A stretch of 64,000 nucleotides of DNA from Clostridium sp. CCUG 7971 (lineage in GTDB: Bacteria; Bacillota; Clostridia; Peptostreptococcales; Peptostreptococcaceae). A program made the position numbers and the translations under genes. The stretch lies in contig NZ_JAFFPK010000037.1 in assembly GCF_017590215.1 (NCBI RefSeq), forward strand, positions 1-64,000, in the 5' to 3' direction. A model generated the notes under the pieces. It searched no databases. It was not told where the DNA came from and was given only the letters and a program-made list of their open reading frames with translations. Below, piece by piece: positions 29,830 to 38,173 of the stretch (positions are counted from its first letter, which is position 1; each line of letters opens with the position of its first letter).

Positions 29830-31089
29830 TTAGTTATTATTATCTTTATATAAAGAATCTGTGTTAATTGAATATGAAACATCTGAACCAACTAGCACTC
29901 TTTTACATTTACCAGTAAATAGAAAATCAATAGCATAATCTACTTCTTTTTGTGTCAATTCATCGAACTTTCTATCTTGATAAAATTCCATTTCATCTTT
30001 CACATCACTTCTTTTAACCTTTTTAAGGTTATTTTTTAGCTCTTCATCTGTTATTATCTTAGGTCTTACTTGAGAATTTTCATTAGATTTTGGATCAATT
30101 TCATTGTTTATTTCTGATTGGTTAGCGTAAGCTGTATTTTGTTTGTAGATTAGATTAAATGATAAAATTGATAATGTTGAAATACCACATAAAAATAGTG
30201 TTATAAGTGTTCCTTTTTTACGTTTTTTTAAATTCATCATTCCTTCAACTCTCCTTTTAATTAAATCAATTTGGTTAGTATTAAACTGAGAATAAAGCAT
30301 ATTAGATTTTAGAGTATTTCTATATCTTAATGTGCTAACTAACACTAAAGCATACTCTTTGATATCATTTATATTAGATTTTTTAAGTACTTTTTCATCG
30401 CAAGAAAGTTCACATTGTTCATGAAAATATATTTTTATTATTTTTATTAATGGATTAAACCAGTGAATTGCACAAGCAATCATTAAAAATAATTTTAATA
30501 AATTATCTTTTCTTTTAAAATGAGTTAGCTCATGTCTAAAAATCCACTTTAATTGTTTTTTATCATAGTCCTTATTAGGTATTATTATCTTACTGCTTAA
30601 AATATTTATTAAAGCAGGTGAAGAAAGTCCATCAACTTTAAATACATCAATATTTCTTTTTATATTTAAAGCTTTCTTTTCTTCTTCAAAACTATTTATT
30701 ATGTTATCATCAGTTACTTTATAAGCTATATTTTTTATCTTTTTATAAAATATGATTTGTTTATAAATATTTCTAAAGATAACATATAAAGTACCAAATA
30801 TCCAAATGACAAATAGTATTTTAACATAATTTAATGAACTGCTATTTTCATTATTTATGTAGTATATACTTTTCAGAGTTGTATTATTTTGAGTTTTTAA
30901 AAATTCAAAAGGCAAATATATTTCTATATTTGATATAAAAAGCATTCTTAAAGTTATCAAAATGCAAAGTATATAATTTAATTTATAAGTATATTTACTT
31001 AGAATTTTATCTTTTAATAAAGCTATTAATATAATTGGTATGCTTATATATATACTTGTTTTTAAGATATCAAATATGACATAGCTCAT
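29830..31089 (-). CDS. BlaR1-type M56 family membrane metallopeptidase
   Basis: 419 aa. Hydrophobic helices lie near 5-25, 35-55 and 88-107, then a cytosolic zinc protease domain with HELTH (H186, E187, H190) in FRHELTHFKRKDN and the downstream acid in EQCELSCDEKVL. Another helix lies near 290-310. The extracellular C-terminus (about 110 residues) is short and lacks penicillin-binding motifs (no SxxK/KTG), so it probably senses something other than beta-lactam. In this family the protease inactivates the partner BlaI repressor on signal. It starts 5 bp after the blaI-like gene, in one operon. Confidence 0.88.
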   Translation of the reverse strand: MSYVIFDILKTSIYISIPIILIALLKDKILSKYTYKLNYILCILITLRMLFISNIEIYLPFEFLKTQNNTTLKSIYYINNENSSSLNYVKILFVIWIFGTLYVIFRNIYKQIIFYKKIKNIAYKVTDDNIINSFEEEKKALNIKRNIDVFKVDGLSSPALINILSSKIIIPNKDYDKKQLKWIFRHELTHFKRKDNLLKLFLMIACAIHWFNPLIKIIKIYFHEQCELSCDEKVLKKSNINDIKEYALVLVSTLRYRNTLKSNMLYSQFNTNQIDLIKRRVEGMMNLKKRKKGTLITLFLCGISTLSILSFNLIYKQNTAYANQSEINNEIDPKSNENSQVRPKIITDEELKNNLKKVKRSDVKDEMEFYQDRKFDELTQKEVDYAIDFLFTGKCKRVLVGSDVSYSINTDSLYKDNNN

Positions 31090-31094
31090 AGTAA

Positions 31095-31460
31095 TTACCT
31101 ACTTTCTATCCATTTTTCTAAGGATTTAATATCTTCTTCTGATATATCCTTAGAATCATCAAGAGCTGATATCATACTAGATAAAGAGTTGTCATGCATA
31201 AAGCTAAAGAAGTCTTGAGTTTCAAACTTTAGATATTCTTCGCTATTAATTAGTTGATAATAAAAGATGTGTCTACCTTCTTTTTCTGATTTTAAAAATT
31301 CTTTTTCCACTAGTCTCATAAGAGTTTTAGATGTGGTTCCTTTTGACCAATTATACTCTTCATTCATAAATTTTGTAATATCAACAGACGCTACCCTAGG
31401 TTCTTCTTGAGCTCATATGTATTTCATAACTTGAAGTTCTGTTCGAGGAATTTTTTTCAA
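31095..31460 (-). pseudogene. BlaI/MecI family repressor with in-frame TGA
   Basis: From the TTG at 31460 (SD aaggaagg) the frame reads KKIPRTELQVMKYI, then TGA (31415-31413), then AQEEPRVASVDITKFMNEEY and on to the stop at 31095. BlaI proteins have Trp at the interrupted place (LWxxG-type), so TGG has become TGA. Without it the length is 121 aa, normal for BlaI. An ATG at 31367 could start a 90-aa protein lacking helix 1 of the winged helix, which should not bind DNA well. Loss of the repressor would leave its operon derepressed. Confidence 0.85.
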
Positions 31461-31482
31461 ATTTAACACCTTCCTTTCTTAC

Positions 31483-31527
31483 GGCAACTGTCTACCTTTA
31501 TACTTAAAGTGTAGTACGACAATTGCC
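31483..31527 (-). promoter_or_regulatory. BlaI-like operators before the blaI-M56 operon
   Basis: GGCAACTGTC (31483-31492) and GACAATTGCC (31518-31527) are inverted copies of each other with one mismatch. Each is also a near-dyad of the BlaI/MecI/CopY form nACANNTGTn. They lie 20-70 bp upstream of the blaI start. Confidence 0.55.
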
Positions 31528-31658
31528 TTCTCGTCAACATATTTTTATTTAAATTACAGGGAAATAGATGTGTTCATAATAAGAAGTTATAAGTTCTGCT
31601 ATAATTAAATTAAAAATTGTTATAAAGTGCCAATTAAATTTATAAGTGAGGTTATATA

Positions 31659-32132
31659 ATGATTGAAACTAGTAGATGCATATTACGATGCTTTAAAGAA
31701 AAAGATTTAGAATTATTTATAGCTTATAGAAATAATGAAGAATGGATGAAACATCAAAACCTAAAATATTTATCAAAAGACGACTATAGAAAAGATTTGT
31801 TAGGTCATAAAAACATTAATGAAGGGATTAGATTTGCTATTAGTGACCGAATTACAGATACTCTTTTAGGGGATATTTATATTATAAAAAAAGAAAAAAC
31901 TATTTCAATAGGATATGCAATTAATCCAATTTACTCTAGAAAAGGATATATAACTGAATCTGTAAAGGCTGTGCTTCCACTAGTTAGAAAAAACTATCCT
32001 GAATGTGAGATTATAGCAATGACTAAAAAAGAAAATATTCCTTCGAAAAATTTATTACTTAATTTAGGTTTTATATATGATGAATGGATAGAAAAATTAC
32101 AAAGTGAAGTTTATATTTATCCAAACGAATAA
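31659..32132 (+). CDS. GNAT family N-acetyltransferase
   Basis: 157 aa. The RimJ/RimL-like pattern is visible: IETSRCILRCFKEKDLELF at the start, ISIGYAINPIYSRKGYITESVKAVL (acetyl-CoA-binding motif A in the form RKGYITE), and KENIPSKNLLLNLGF. It would transfer acetyl from acetyl-CoA to an amine on a protein or small molecule. SD gtgagg precedes the ATG. No operon partner is apparent; it lies between the blaI-M56 operon and the duplicated unknown gene. Confidence 0.8.
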   Translation: MIETSRCILRCFKEKDLELFIAYRNNEEWMKHQNLKYLSKDDYRKDLLGHKNINEGIRFAISDRITDTLLGDIYIIKKEKTISIGYAINPIYSRKGYITESVKAVLPLVRKNYPECEIIAMTKKENIPSKNLLLNLGFIYDEWIEKLQSEVYIYPNE

Positions 32133-32266
32133 AATAACACAAGTATAACTATATATTGAAAATCAAGAGAATAGTAAGGTTAAATTTATTGTTCTTTTAG
32201 TTTATAAACTAATAATGATAATAGTAAATAAAATCAAGCTTTAAAGCTGAATTAAGAAGATTTTAG

Positions 32267-32659
32267 ATGATGTATGAAGATGGTAATGAATCATGGTTAA
32301 TCATTACTTCCAAGGATGATTTATTAAATTTTGTTATATTTACAGGCTGTATGTATAATTTGATTGATGGAAAAAACTTTGATGAAGAAAATAAGCGTTG
32401 GTCAACTAATATACTTATTTCAAATTTTTATGATTTACATTTTGAAAAATTTAAATTACAGTGGAACAAATGGTTTAATGATATTATAGATGAAAAAGTT
32501 AATCATACTAATTTAAATGAAATGTGTAGCTTTATTGAAGAGAATTATGATGTAAATAATTTTTCAGAGCTTAAATATGTTGAATTAAGTGACTGTTGTA
32601 AAAATGCATATCCTCATTTTGTTGATTGGTGGCTAAACAAGCTAAGTAAGTTAATATAG
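32267..32659 (+). CDS. Unknown protein, copy 2 of a duplicated pair, internal deletion
   Basis: 130 aa, very similar to the 29024-29643 pair over both ends (TSKDDLLNFVIFTGCMYNLI, KNAYPHFVDWW, LNKLSKLI). A 76-residue middle part present in copy 1 is missing. In copy 1 this part is bounded by two GATTGGTGG repeats (29380-29388 and 29608-29616, 228 bp apart); in copy 2 a single GATTGGTGG remains (32624-32632). So the deletion follows recombination between short repeats and keeps the frame. The SD here is aagaag where copy 1 has aaggag, a weaker site. Function unknown. Confidence 0.65.
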   Translation: MMYEDGNESWLIITSKDDLLNFVIFTGCMYNLIDGKNFDEENKRWSTNILISNFYDLHFEKFKLQWNKWFNDIIDEKVNHTNLNEMCSFIEENYDVNNFSELKYVELSDCCKNAYPHFVDWWLNKLSKLI

Positions 32660-32917
32660 CAAATTTAAATATAAATTCACTATGATGCATTGTTTTAAAT
32701 GGTAATACTCCCATTTTTGATGTTGTTTGTTTCAGAATATACTATCATGCCTATAAAAATAGGTAAAGTAATGGCTTTTAAATGTTAGAACTTAATAGTA
32801 AAGGTGTCTTATTATACTGTTCATAAAAACATCCGTTTTAGTGGACAGTTGTAGTTTGATAGATATATTATAATTAAATTAACATTTCAAGTATTTACAT
32901 AGAAAATATTTTAGGAG

Positions 32918-33211
32918 GTGAGCACTTATGGACAAAAAAAGAAGAAAGAACTATTGAAAAAATATGCTAAATCTCAGAAAGATGAATTTAATAATTCACT
33001 TCCTTTTATCAAAGATTTATTTGAAGAATTGTTTGACTACCTTGATGAAACTTTAGAAACTTATGGATGTGATGATACTTTAAAATATACTATAGAGTTT
33101 TTAAAGAACAATGAATTACCTTTAGAAAATTCAATTGAATGGTTAAATGAAAATGGTGGTTTTTGTGATTGTGAAGTGTTAGCAAATATTGAGGATAAGG
33201 TATTAGACTAA
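32918..33211 (+). CDS. Unknown acidic cytosolic protein, start disturbed by an A-run
   Basis: The long frame begins at GTG 32918, inside the SD taggagg, which is too close. The natural start looks like ATG 32928, placed ideally after the SD, but its frame ends after nine codons. One extra A in the seven-A run (32932-32938) would join that ATG to the long frame (KKKELLKKYAKSQKDEFNNS ... CDCEVLANIEDKVLD). So either a base was lost here or slippage restores the frame. The protein would be about 94 aa, helical and acidic, with Cys near the C-terminus. I do not recognise it. Confidence 0.5.
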   Translation: MSTYGQKKKKELLKKYAKSQKDEFNNSLPFIKDLFEELFDYLDETLETYGCDDTLKYTIEFLKNNELPLENSIEWLNENGGFCDCEVLANIEDKVLD

Positions 33212-33333
33212 TTATATTTTTATAGAGAATAGTAAAATTACTGTTCTTCTATTATGTCCAATAAAACATTAGTTTTCTTTAACAATTCTTAAAATTTCAC
33301 TTTAGGGACTAGTTACATATTTAGAATAAAGTT

Positions 33334-33378
33334 AATGCCATTAGAATCTAAATACATGGATTCTAATGGCATTTTTAC
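33334..33378. terminator. Strong bidirectional terminator
   Basis: AATGCCATTAGAATC (33334-33348) pairs perfectly with GATTCTAATGGCATT (33359-33373), then T-run. Confidence 0.85.
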
Positions 33379-33390
33379 TTAATATAAAAA

Positions 33391-34194
33391 TTATTTCACA
33401 GGAAAGCAGACCTCTGTTACAAAGTTAGCTGGATTTTTTTCTTCATAAGGTCCAACTAAGTATATGTTAAACATTGGTCCAGCTAGTTCAATATTATTTT
33501 GATTTGACCATGAAATTATAGATTCTGTAACATCATTTATTTGATTATATGAACCTTTAAATACACAGCTAACTATTTTCTGAGCAGGAACTTCCTTAAA
33601 CTCAACATTTCCAACTGAGTTTCCTAATTCTTTTACTGAGATTTGTATTTCAACATCAACATCAGATTCTTTATACTCCCCATCATGGAAGATAGCCGTT
33701 GAATAACAAGGGTAAGCTATTTTAATATCTGGACCAGAGTTCATAAGTTCTCCCCAAAGTATTCCTTCCATATTGTAGCTTGGTATTGTTTTTCTTAAAC
33801 TAGCAACCTTTCTGCTAGGCATCTCTTTTGAGTTTACAGTATATTTCATTAAATAATCCTCCAATTCAAATCTATTAATTGTATTTTCTAAAAGTCTTAA
33901 TTTCTCTTTTATAAGTTCACCTTCGTGAATTAGCTCTTCTTTTCTCTTTAAAAGTCTTTCCTTTACTAAGTCAGATTCATTACTTGAAAGTAACCCCGAG
34001 ATTGTATTCAAACTGAATCCCATAAACTTTAAAGCTGTTATTTTATTTGCTTTATCAAGTTGTGTTTCTGAATAATATCTATATCCATTAGATTCATCTA
34101 TTGTATCTGGAATCAAAAGTCCTATTTCGTTATAATGTCTAAGCATTCTAATGCTAATACGAGTGAATTTTGAAAAATCGCCAATCTTTATCAT
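33391..34194 (-). CDS. MerR family regulator with GyrI-like effector domain
   Basis: 267 aa from the ATG at 34194 (MIKIGDFSKFTRISIRMLRHYNEIG), chosen because MerR proteins start at this residue and tgaggt lies upstream. The N-terminal winged helix (1-70) is followed by a Glu/Lys-rich coiled coil (about 75-115). The C-terminal part (about 120-267) shows the GyrI/BmrR-like pattern (VEFKEVPAQKIVSCVFKGSYNQIND, ELAGPMFNIYLVGPYEEKNPANFVTEVCFPV), a fold that binds amphipathic drugs. Its promoter has a 19-bp spacer with a dyad, so it probably autoregulates. No target gene is adjacent. Confidence 0.9.
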   Translation of the reverse strand: MIKIGDFSKFTRISIRMLRHYNEIGLLIPDTIDESNGYRYYSETQLDKANKITALKFMGFSLNTISGLLSSNESDLVKERLLKRKEELIHEGELIKEKLRLLENTINRFELEDYLMKYTVNSKEMPSRKVASLRKTIPSYNMEGILWGELMNSGPDIKIAYPCYSTAIFHDGEYKESDVDVEIQISVKELGNSVGNVEFKEVPAQKIVSCVFKGSYNQINDVTESIISWSNQNNIELAGPMFNIYLVGPYEEKNPANFVTEVCFPVK

Positions 34195-34237
34195 CTTATT
34201 TACCTCACATATATATGTTATTTCTGAGCTCATTTTT

Positions 34238-34268
34238 ATTATAAAGTCTACCATAATGATAGAGTCAA
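34238..34268 (-). promoter_or_regulatory. MerR-type 19-bp-spacer promoter, autoregulatory
   Basis: On the minus strand TTGACT (34268-34263) and TATAAT (34243-34238) are 19 bp apart, with the dyad CTATC-ATTAT-GGTAG in the spacer. Confidence 0.72.
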
Positions 34269-34449
34269 TAATTAATTTAGATAAATTTTAATATAGCTAA
34301 TCTATGGGTAGAATTTAGCATTTATTTTTAGTCAAAATTTAAGAACTTATTTAATTCTTAATTTTTGTCTACGATATTTTTATATGTTTTCATAGACACC
34401 TTAAGGTAAAATAAACAATTTAGATAGATTTAAATATATGTAAGTGGCT

Positions 34450-34639
34450 TAAACTATTTATAATAGTAAATCTCTAAACTTAAATAATGTAGAATGCAAA
34501 GATGAAAGAGAAGAATTTAAGTTAAAGGATGTTTATTTAGAAATATCATCTAAAGATAAAACTAAAAAATATGAACTTAATAGAGCAAATTCATATAGAG
34601 TATCATTTAAGAAAAAAGATTTGACTAGGAAGTTATAAA
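34450..34639 (+). pseudogene. Remnant of an unrecognised coding end
   Basis: A start-less open frame (TIYNSKSLNLNNVECKDERE ... NSYRVSFKKKDLTRKL, stop at about 34637-34639) has coding-like composition, but stops precede it and no SD exists. I read it as the tail of a lost gene. The remaining parts of 34269-34701 show nothing. Confidence 0.3.
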
Positions 34640-34701
34640 AAGAATTCAATAGCTACATATAAAAATAGATTAGTTAAAAAATAGAAGTAAATAATCAAAA
34701 T

Positions 34702-34738
34702 AAAACCGATAGCATCTAATATAGAAGCTATCGGTTTT
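34702..34738. terminator. Bidirectional terminator
   Basis: AAAACCGATAGC pairs with GCTATCGGTTTT. It closes the minus-strand M56 gene and resembles the hairpin at 36661-36697 (CCGATA ... TATCGG) on its other side. Confidence 0.8.
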
Positions 34739-34741
34739 AGT

Positions 34742-36538
34742 TTAATTATTTATAATCTTAGTAAAAAGATCTTTTTGATTTATAATATAGCTTAAATTTA
34801 TAACTATAGAATTATTATATCCAGGTCCAGGTTTATTATTTGATGTAGAAGAATCAAATAAAGGTGCCTCAGAGTTATTATTTGAAAATAACTGTAGGAA
34901 AAGTATCTTCCCATTTGAGTCATGATAAACTATTAATTTACCATTGCCTTCTAATATGATTCTTTTATTAGAATTTTTAAAACCCTTATATTTATTCATT
35001 ATATCATCTTTTGTTAGAGATGGATTTTTTTGAACATCTTTAACTATTGATAGATATGTATCATATAACTTTTTATCTGCACCATTATAATTTATATTAT
35101 TTGATATTTTTTCTAAAGTATTTAAGTTTTTAGTATCGATAAGTATTTTAAATGATTTATCTTCAGCGACTTCTGGATAATTTTTTAAATATGAGCCGTA
35201 TAAAGTAACTTCATCATTTTCTTTAGTGTCTTTATAATTTAAACTAGATAGTTCTTGAGTTTCTGATTCATATTTTAATGTTAAATATTTTGATCCTTGT
35301 CTAAATATTTCTTCACCTTTAGATTTATTATCTTCTTCAGGTGTTATATTTACAAGCTTTAAAATATTTTCAACATCAGATTTAGTCATAAATTCATTTA
35401 ACTTTTTCTTTTCAATTATATCAAAGTAGCCTTGTTGAACTTCACTTAACGTATCTTTACTTGTGACAATCTTATCTTCATTACTTTTAGCACTAGACTT
35501 TGCACTAGTTAAAAATATTGGAGATGCCACTACTAAAATTAATACCCCAACTAAAGTAATAACTATACCATTTTTCTTTTTATTTTTCATAAATTTTATA
35601 TTCATAATCCTTTTTTCCACCCCTTTTTTATCATCTGCCATGCTAATTATATTTGGATAAAATTTTAGCTTATTAACTTTTGAAATTACATTTAATAATG
35701 TAATACCATAATTGTTATACTCATTATGTTCTAAACTAGAAAGTACTTTTTCATCCGTAGCAAGTTCAATATCTTCTCTTATTTGTCTAAATAAATACCA
35801 TAAAAATGGATTGAACCAGTGTATTGATTGAAGAACTATTAATACACAATTCATAACATTATCTTTTCGTTTGAAATGTGATAACTCATGTAAAAATATA
35901 TATTCTAGTTCTTTATCCTCTAAATCAATAATACTTAAAGGAAGTACAATAGTAGGTTTAAAAATTCCCATTATAGCGGGAGATCGCATTGTATCACTCA
36001 AAATTAATCTAATACTAGATTTTACATTCATTTTTTGTTTCGATTTAAAAAATAATTTTTTGAGTCTTGAGTCTAAAGTTATTTGATTTTTTCTTAAGTT
36101 TTTAATTAATAGAATATACGAAAAGCTAAAAAGTATAATAAATCCTAAACATACAGTAATCCATATATGACTTAAACTTAAGTTATTATTTATAGAAGTT
36201 TTTTCTATAGGAATTATAGGATTATTTCTTTCTATATTTTCATTAATATCTTTGTTTGTACTAATATTTTCAGTTTTATGTACTGGTTTATTTATATTGC
36301 TTTTATTTTTTGATATGTCCGTGTAAATAATATTTTTAGTTTCTATTTTGTTGAATATACTAAAGTTACTTTGTGGACCAAAAGGAAATATAAGTTTTAT
36401 AATCAATATCATCCAAATTAAATAAATCCACTTAGGTGTTAATTTATTTTTAAAAATAAATTTAATAAGCAATATAAAAACACCAATAACACTTGCATAA
36501 AAAGTACTTTGAATTATAGTTTTAAATAATTCATTCAT
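34742..36538 (-). CDS. BlaR1-type M56 family membrane metallopeptidase, without adjacent blaI
   Basis: 598 aa. Helices lie at about 8-28, 38-54 and 125-146; the zinc protease motif is HELSH (H217, E218, H221) in FLHELSHFKRKDN, with the third ligand region REDIELATDEKVL. A further helix lies near 325-345. The extracellular C-terminus is about 250 residues and unlike a penicillin-binding domain, so the sensed signal is unknown. Family members cleave a BlaI-type repressor. Here no blaI gene accompanies it, although its promoter carries two perfect BlaI-type operators. SD gaggag precedes the ATG. Confidence 0.88.
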   Translation of the reverse strand: MNELFKTIIQSTFYASVIGVFILLIKFIFKNKLTPKWIYLIWMILIIKLIFPFGPQSNFSIFNKIETKNIIYTDISKNKSNINKPVHKTENISTNKDINENIERNNPIIPIEKTSINNNLSLSHIWITVCLGFIILFSFSYILLIKNLRKNQITLDSRLKKLFFKSKQKMNVKSSIRLILSDTMRSPAIMGIFKPTIVLPLSIIDLEDKELEYIFLHELSHFKRKDNVMNCVLIVLQSIHWFNPFLWYLFRQIREDIELATDEKVLSSLEHNEYNNYGITLLNVISKVNKLKFYPNIISMADDKKGVEKRIMNIKFMKNKKKNGIVITLVGVLILVVASPIFLTSAKSSAKSNEDKIVTSKDTLSEVQQGYFDIIEKKKLNEFMTKSDVENILKLVNITPEEDNKSKGEEIFRQGSKYLTLKYESETQELSSLNYKDTKENDEVTLYGSYLKNYPEVAEDKSFKILIDTKNLNTLEKISNNINYNGADKKLYDTYLSIVKDVQKNPSLTKDDIMNKYKGFKNSNKRIILEGNGKLIVYHDSNGKILFLQLFSNNNSEAPLFDSSTSNNKPGPGYNNSIVINLSYIINQKDLFTKIINN

Positions 36539-36577
36539 ATTATTTTGCTCCTCATAACAAACCCCCTAGTTAAAGAT

Positions 36578-36628
36578 TACAATTGTAATTCTTAAGCTAA
36601 TATTACACTTGTAATCCAAAAATGTCAA
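36578..36628 (-). promoter_or_regulatory. Promoter with two perfect BlaI/CopY-type operators
   Basis: On the minus strand TTGACA (36628-36623) and TAATAT (36605-36600) are 17 bp apart. TACACTTGTA (36604-36613) lies in the spacer and TACAATTGTA (36578-36587) just downstream; both match TACANNTGTA and their centres are 26 bp apart. This is a well-formed BlaI-regulated promoter for the M56 gene. Apart from this and the terminator at 36661, the region 36539-36933 has no gene. Confidence 0.75.
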
Positions 36629-36660
36629 GGTAAATTATTCTAAATAATATAGATAAAGTA

Positions 36661-36697
36661 AAGCCGATAATACCTAAAATAGATAATATCGGCTTTT
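36661..36697. terminator. Bidirectional terminator hairpin
   Basis: AAGCCGATA pairs with TATCGGCTT. No gene ends right before it on the plus strand, so it may be left over from a deleted gene. Confidence 0.65.
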
Positions 36698-36933
36698 AAC
36701 CATATGAAAAAAGTTAACCTTTATATAAGTGGTTCATAAAATTGAATGATGTATACTTTATATTTATAACTAAAATGGACTGAAATTGCATTTTTATGGA
36801 TTGAAATTAATAACTATATATATAATTATTTTTTTAGTAAAATATATATTATAGAAACTAATAATTCTAAAATAAAATAAAAAATAATAAGATATAAAGT
36901 GATTATTTATAAGGTTTAATTGGGGGGCTAATT

Positions 36934-37497
36934 TTGATTAAAATTGAAACCGAGAGATTAGTAATTAGAGAGTTTTTTAGTAGTGATTCAAAAGCTTTAA
37001 ATAAAATAGAAAACCAATTACATATTTTAAAATGGATGCCAGACTTTGAAAGCACCCTGGGTGAAACTATAAGTTGGATTGATTGGAGGGTGGGTCAGTA
37101 TCTAAAATATAATAGAGAAAATCCTACTGTAATGTTGGGAATTACTTTAAAAAAGACTAATCAATTAATAGGATTTATTGGAATTGACTCTAAAGAAGAA
37201 GTAAATAATGAGACAGAAATTGCATACTTTATAGACCATGACCATCTTAATAAAGGATATGCAACAGAAGCTAGTCAAGCTATTATAAATTGGATTTTTA
37301 AAAATAGTGATATAGAATTTTTAATGGCAATAATTCAAATAGGAAATCAACCATCTCAAAGGGTAATTGAAAAAGCAGGATTTGAAAAATTAGCTACTAA
37401 AACCTTATTTGTATTTGGAGAAAATGAAGATAGAGAATTTTATTATTATAGATTATACAGAAATAATTATTATATATCTTTTGAAAATGATAAGTAA
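36934..37497 (+). CDS. GNAT family N-acetyltransferase, RimJ/RimL-like
   Basis: 187 aa starting at TTG 36934 after ggggggc. Motifs: IKIETERLVIREFFSSDSKA at the start, TEIAYFIDHDHLNKGYATEASQAI (acetyl-CoA pyrophosphate loop in NKGYATEA) and NQPSQRVIEKAGFEKLA. This is the ribosomal-protein/small-molecule acetyltransferase group. Substrate unknown; single-gene unit. Confidence 0.85.
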   Translation: MIKIETERLVIREFFSSDSKALNKIENQLHILKWMPDFESTLGETISWIDWRVGQYLKYNRENPTVMLGITLKKTNQLIGFIGIDSKEEVNNETEIAYFIDHDHLNKGYATEASQAIINWIFKNSDIEFLMAIIQIGNQPSQRVIEKAGFEKLATKTLFVFGENEDREFYYYRLYRNNYYISFENDK

Positions 37498-37603
37498 TTA
37501 ATATATTTTGAATTTAATAATGTAGAGCATTTTATAACTTTGGGCTATAATAAAATATATAGGCTATTATAAGTCTATATATTTTTTATAAAAGGAGAGA
37601 AAT

Positions 37604-37744
37604 ATGAATATACTAAAAAGTAATTTTAAAAAATTTTTAGTAGTACCAATATATACTCTTTATATATTAATATTTGGGCTTTTACTAGGAATTTATTTTG
37701 GAAATGATCCTTGGGAGAAACTAATTTCTTGGAAAAACAGATAA
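37604..37744 (+). CDS. Small single-helix membrane protein
   Basis: 46-aa ORF with a very good SD (aaaggagag) and one transmembrane helix (LVVPIYTLYILIFGLLLGIY), a basic N-terminus and the tail NDPWEKLISWKNR. Good SD and balanced topology argue for a real small protein. Function unknown. Confidence 0.6.
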   Translation: MNILKSNFKKFLVVPIYTLYILIFGLLLGIYFGNDPWEKLISWKNR

Positions 37745-37934
37745 AAATACTTACTTTGTGTAGGTATTTTTTTATTTTTTAATGATTTTAAATATATAAT
37801 AATACGTTAATAAAATATCAAAATATCCTTTATGACCAAAACTTATTTTAAATTTCCATAATATTTTAATGTATTTAATTTGCTGATACCATTTAACCAT
37901 AGCAAATAATTATCAAAGAGGAAGGATGATATTA

Positions 37935-38015
37935 ATGAATTATTTTGAAGAAATCTTAAAATTACATGAGGAAAAAGTTGGTAAAATTGAAGTGAAGATT
38001 TTAAAGGTGTTTTAA
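37935..38015 (+). pseudogene. N-terminal remnant, possibly of a malic enzyme
   Basis: 26-aa ORF with a good SD (gaggaagga): MNYFEEILKLHEEKVGKIEV and six more residues. NAD(P)-dependent malic enzymes of Firmicutes begin in much this way (-ALxLHxxxxGKIEVxSK-), so this may be the truncated start of such a gene. The downstream 150 bp hold a second short coding-like string (VNIYDNNKIK) in another frame. Otherwise 37745-38173 shows nothing. Confidence 0.35.
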
Positions 38016-38173
38016 AGTAATTTAAAATGTTAATATTTATGATAATAACAAGATTAAATTAATAATTTATAAAAATGATAGATTAAGTGAGACAATATAA
38101 ATTATAATAAAAGATGACAAATTTAGGAAATATATACTATAGTATTTTCAATACTATTTTTAGGAGGACATTA

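Noticed and set aside
29830-36538. The two M56 proteins as beta-lactam sensors (true BlaR1)
   Set aside because: Their outside C-termini lack the SxxK, SxN and KTG motifs of penicillin-binding domains, and no beta-lactamase gene is in the window.
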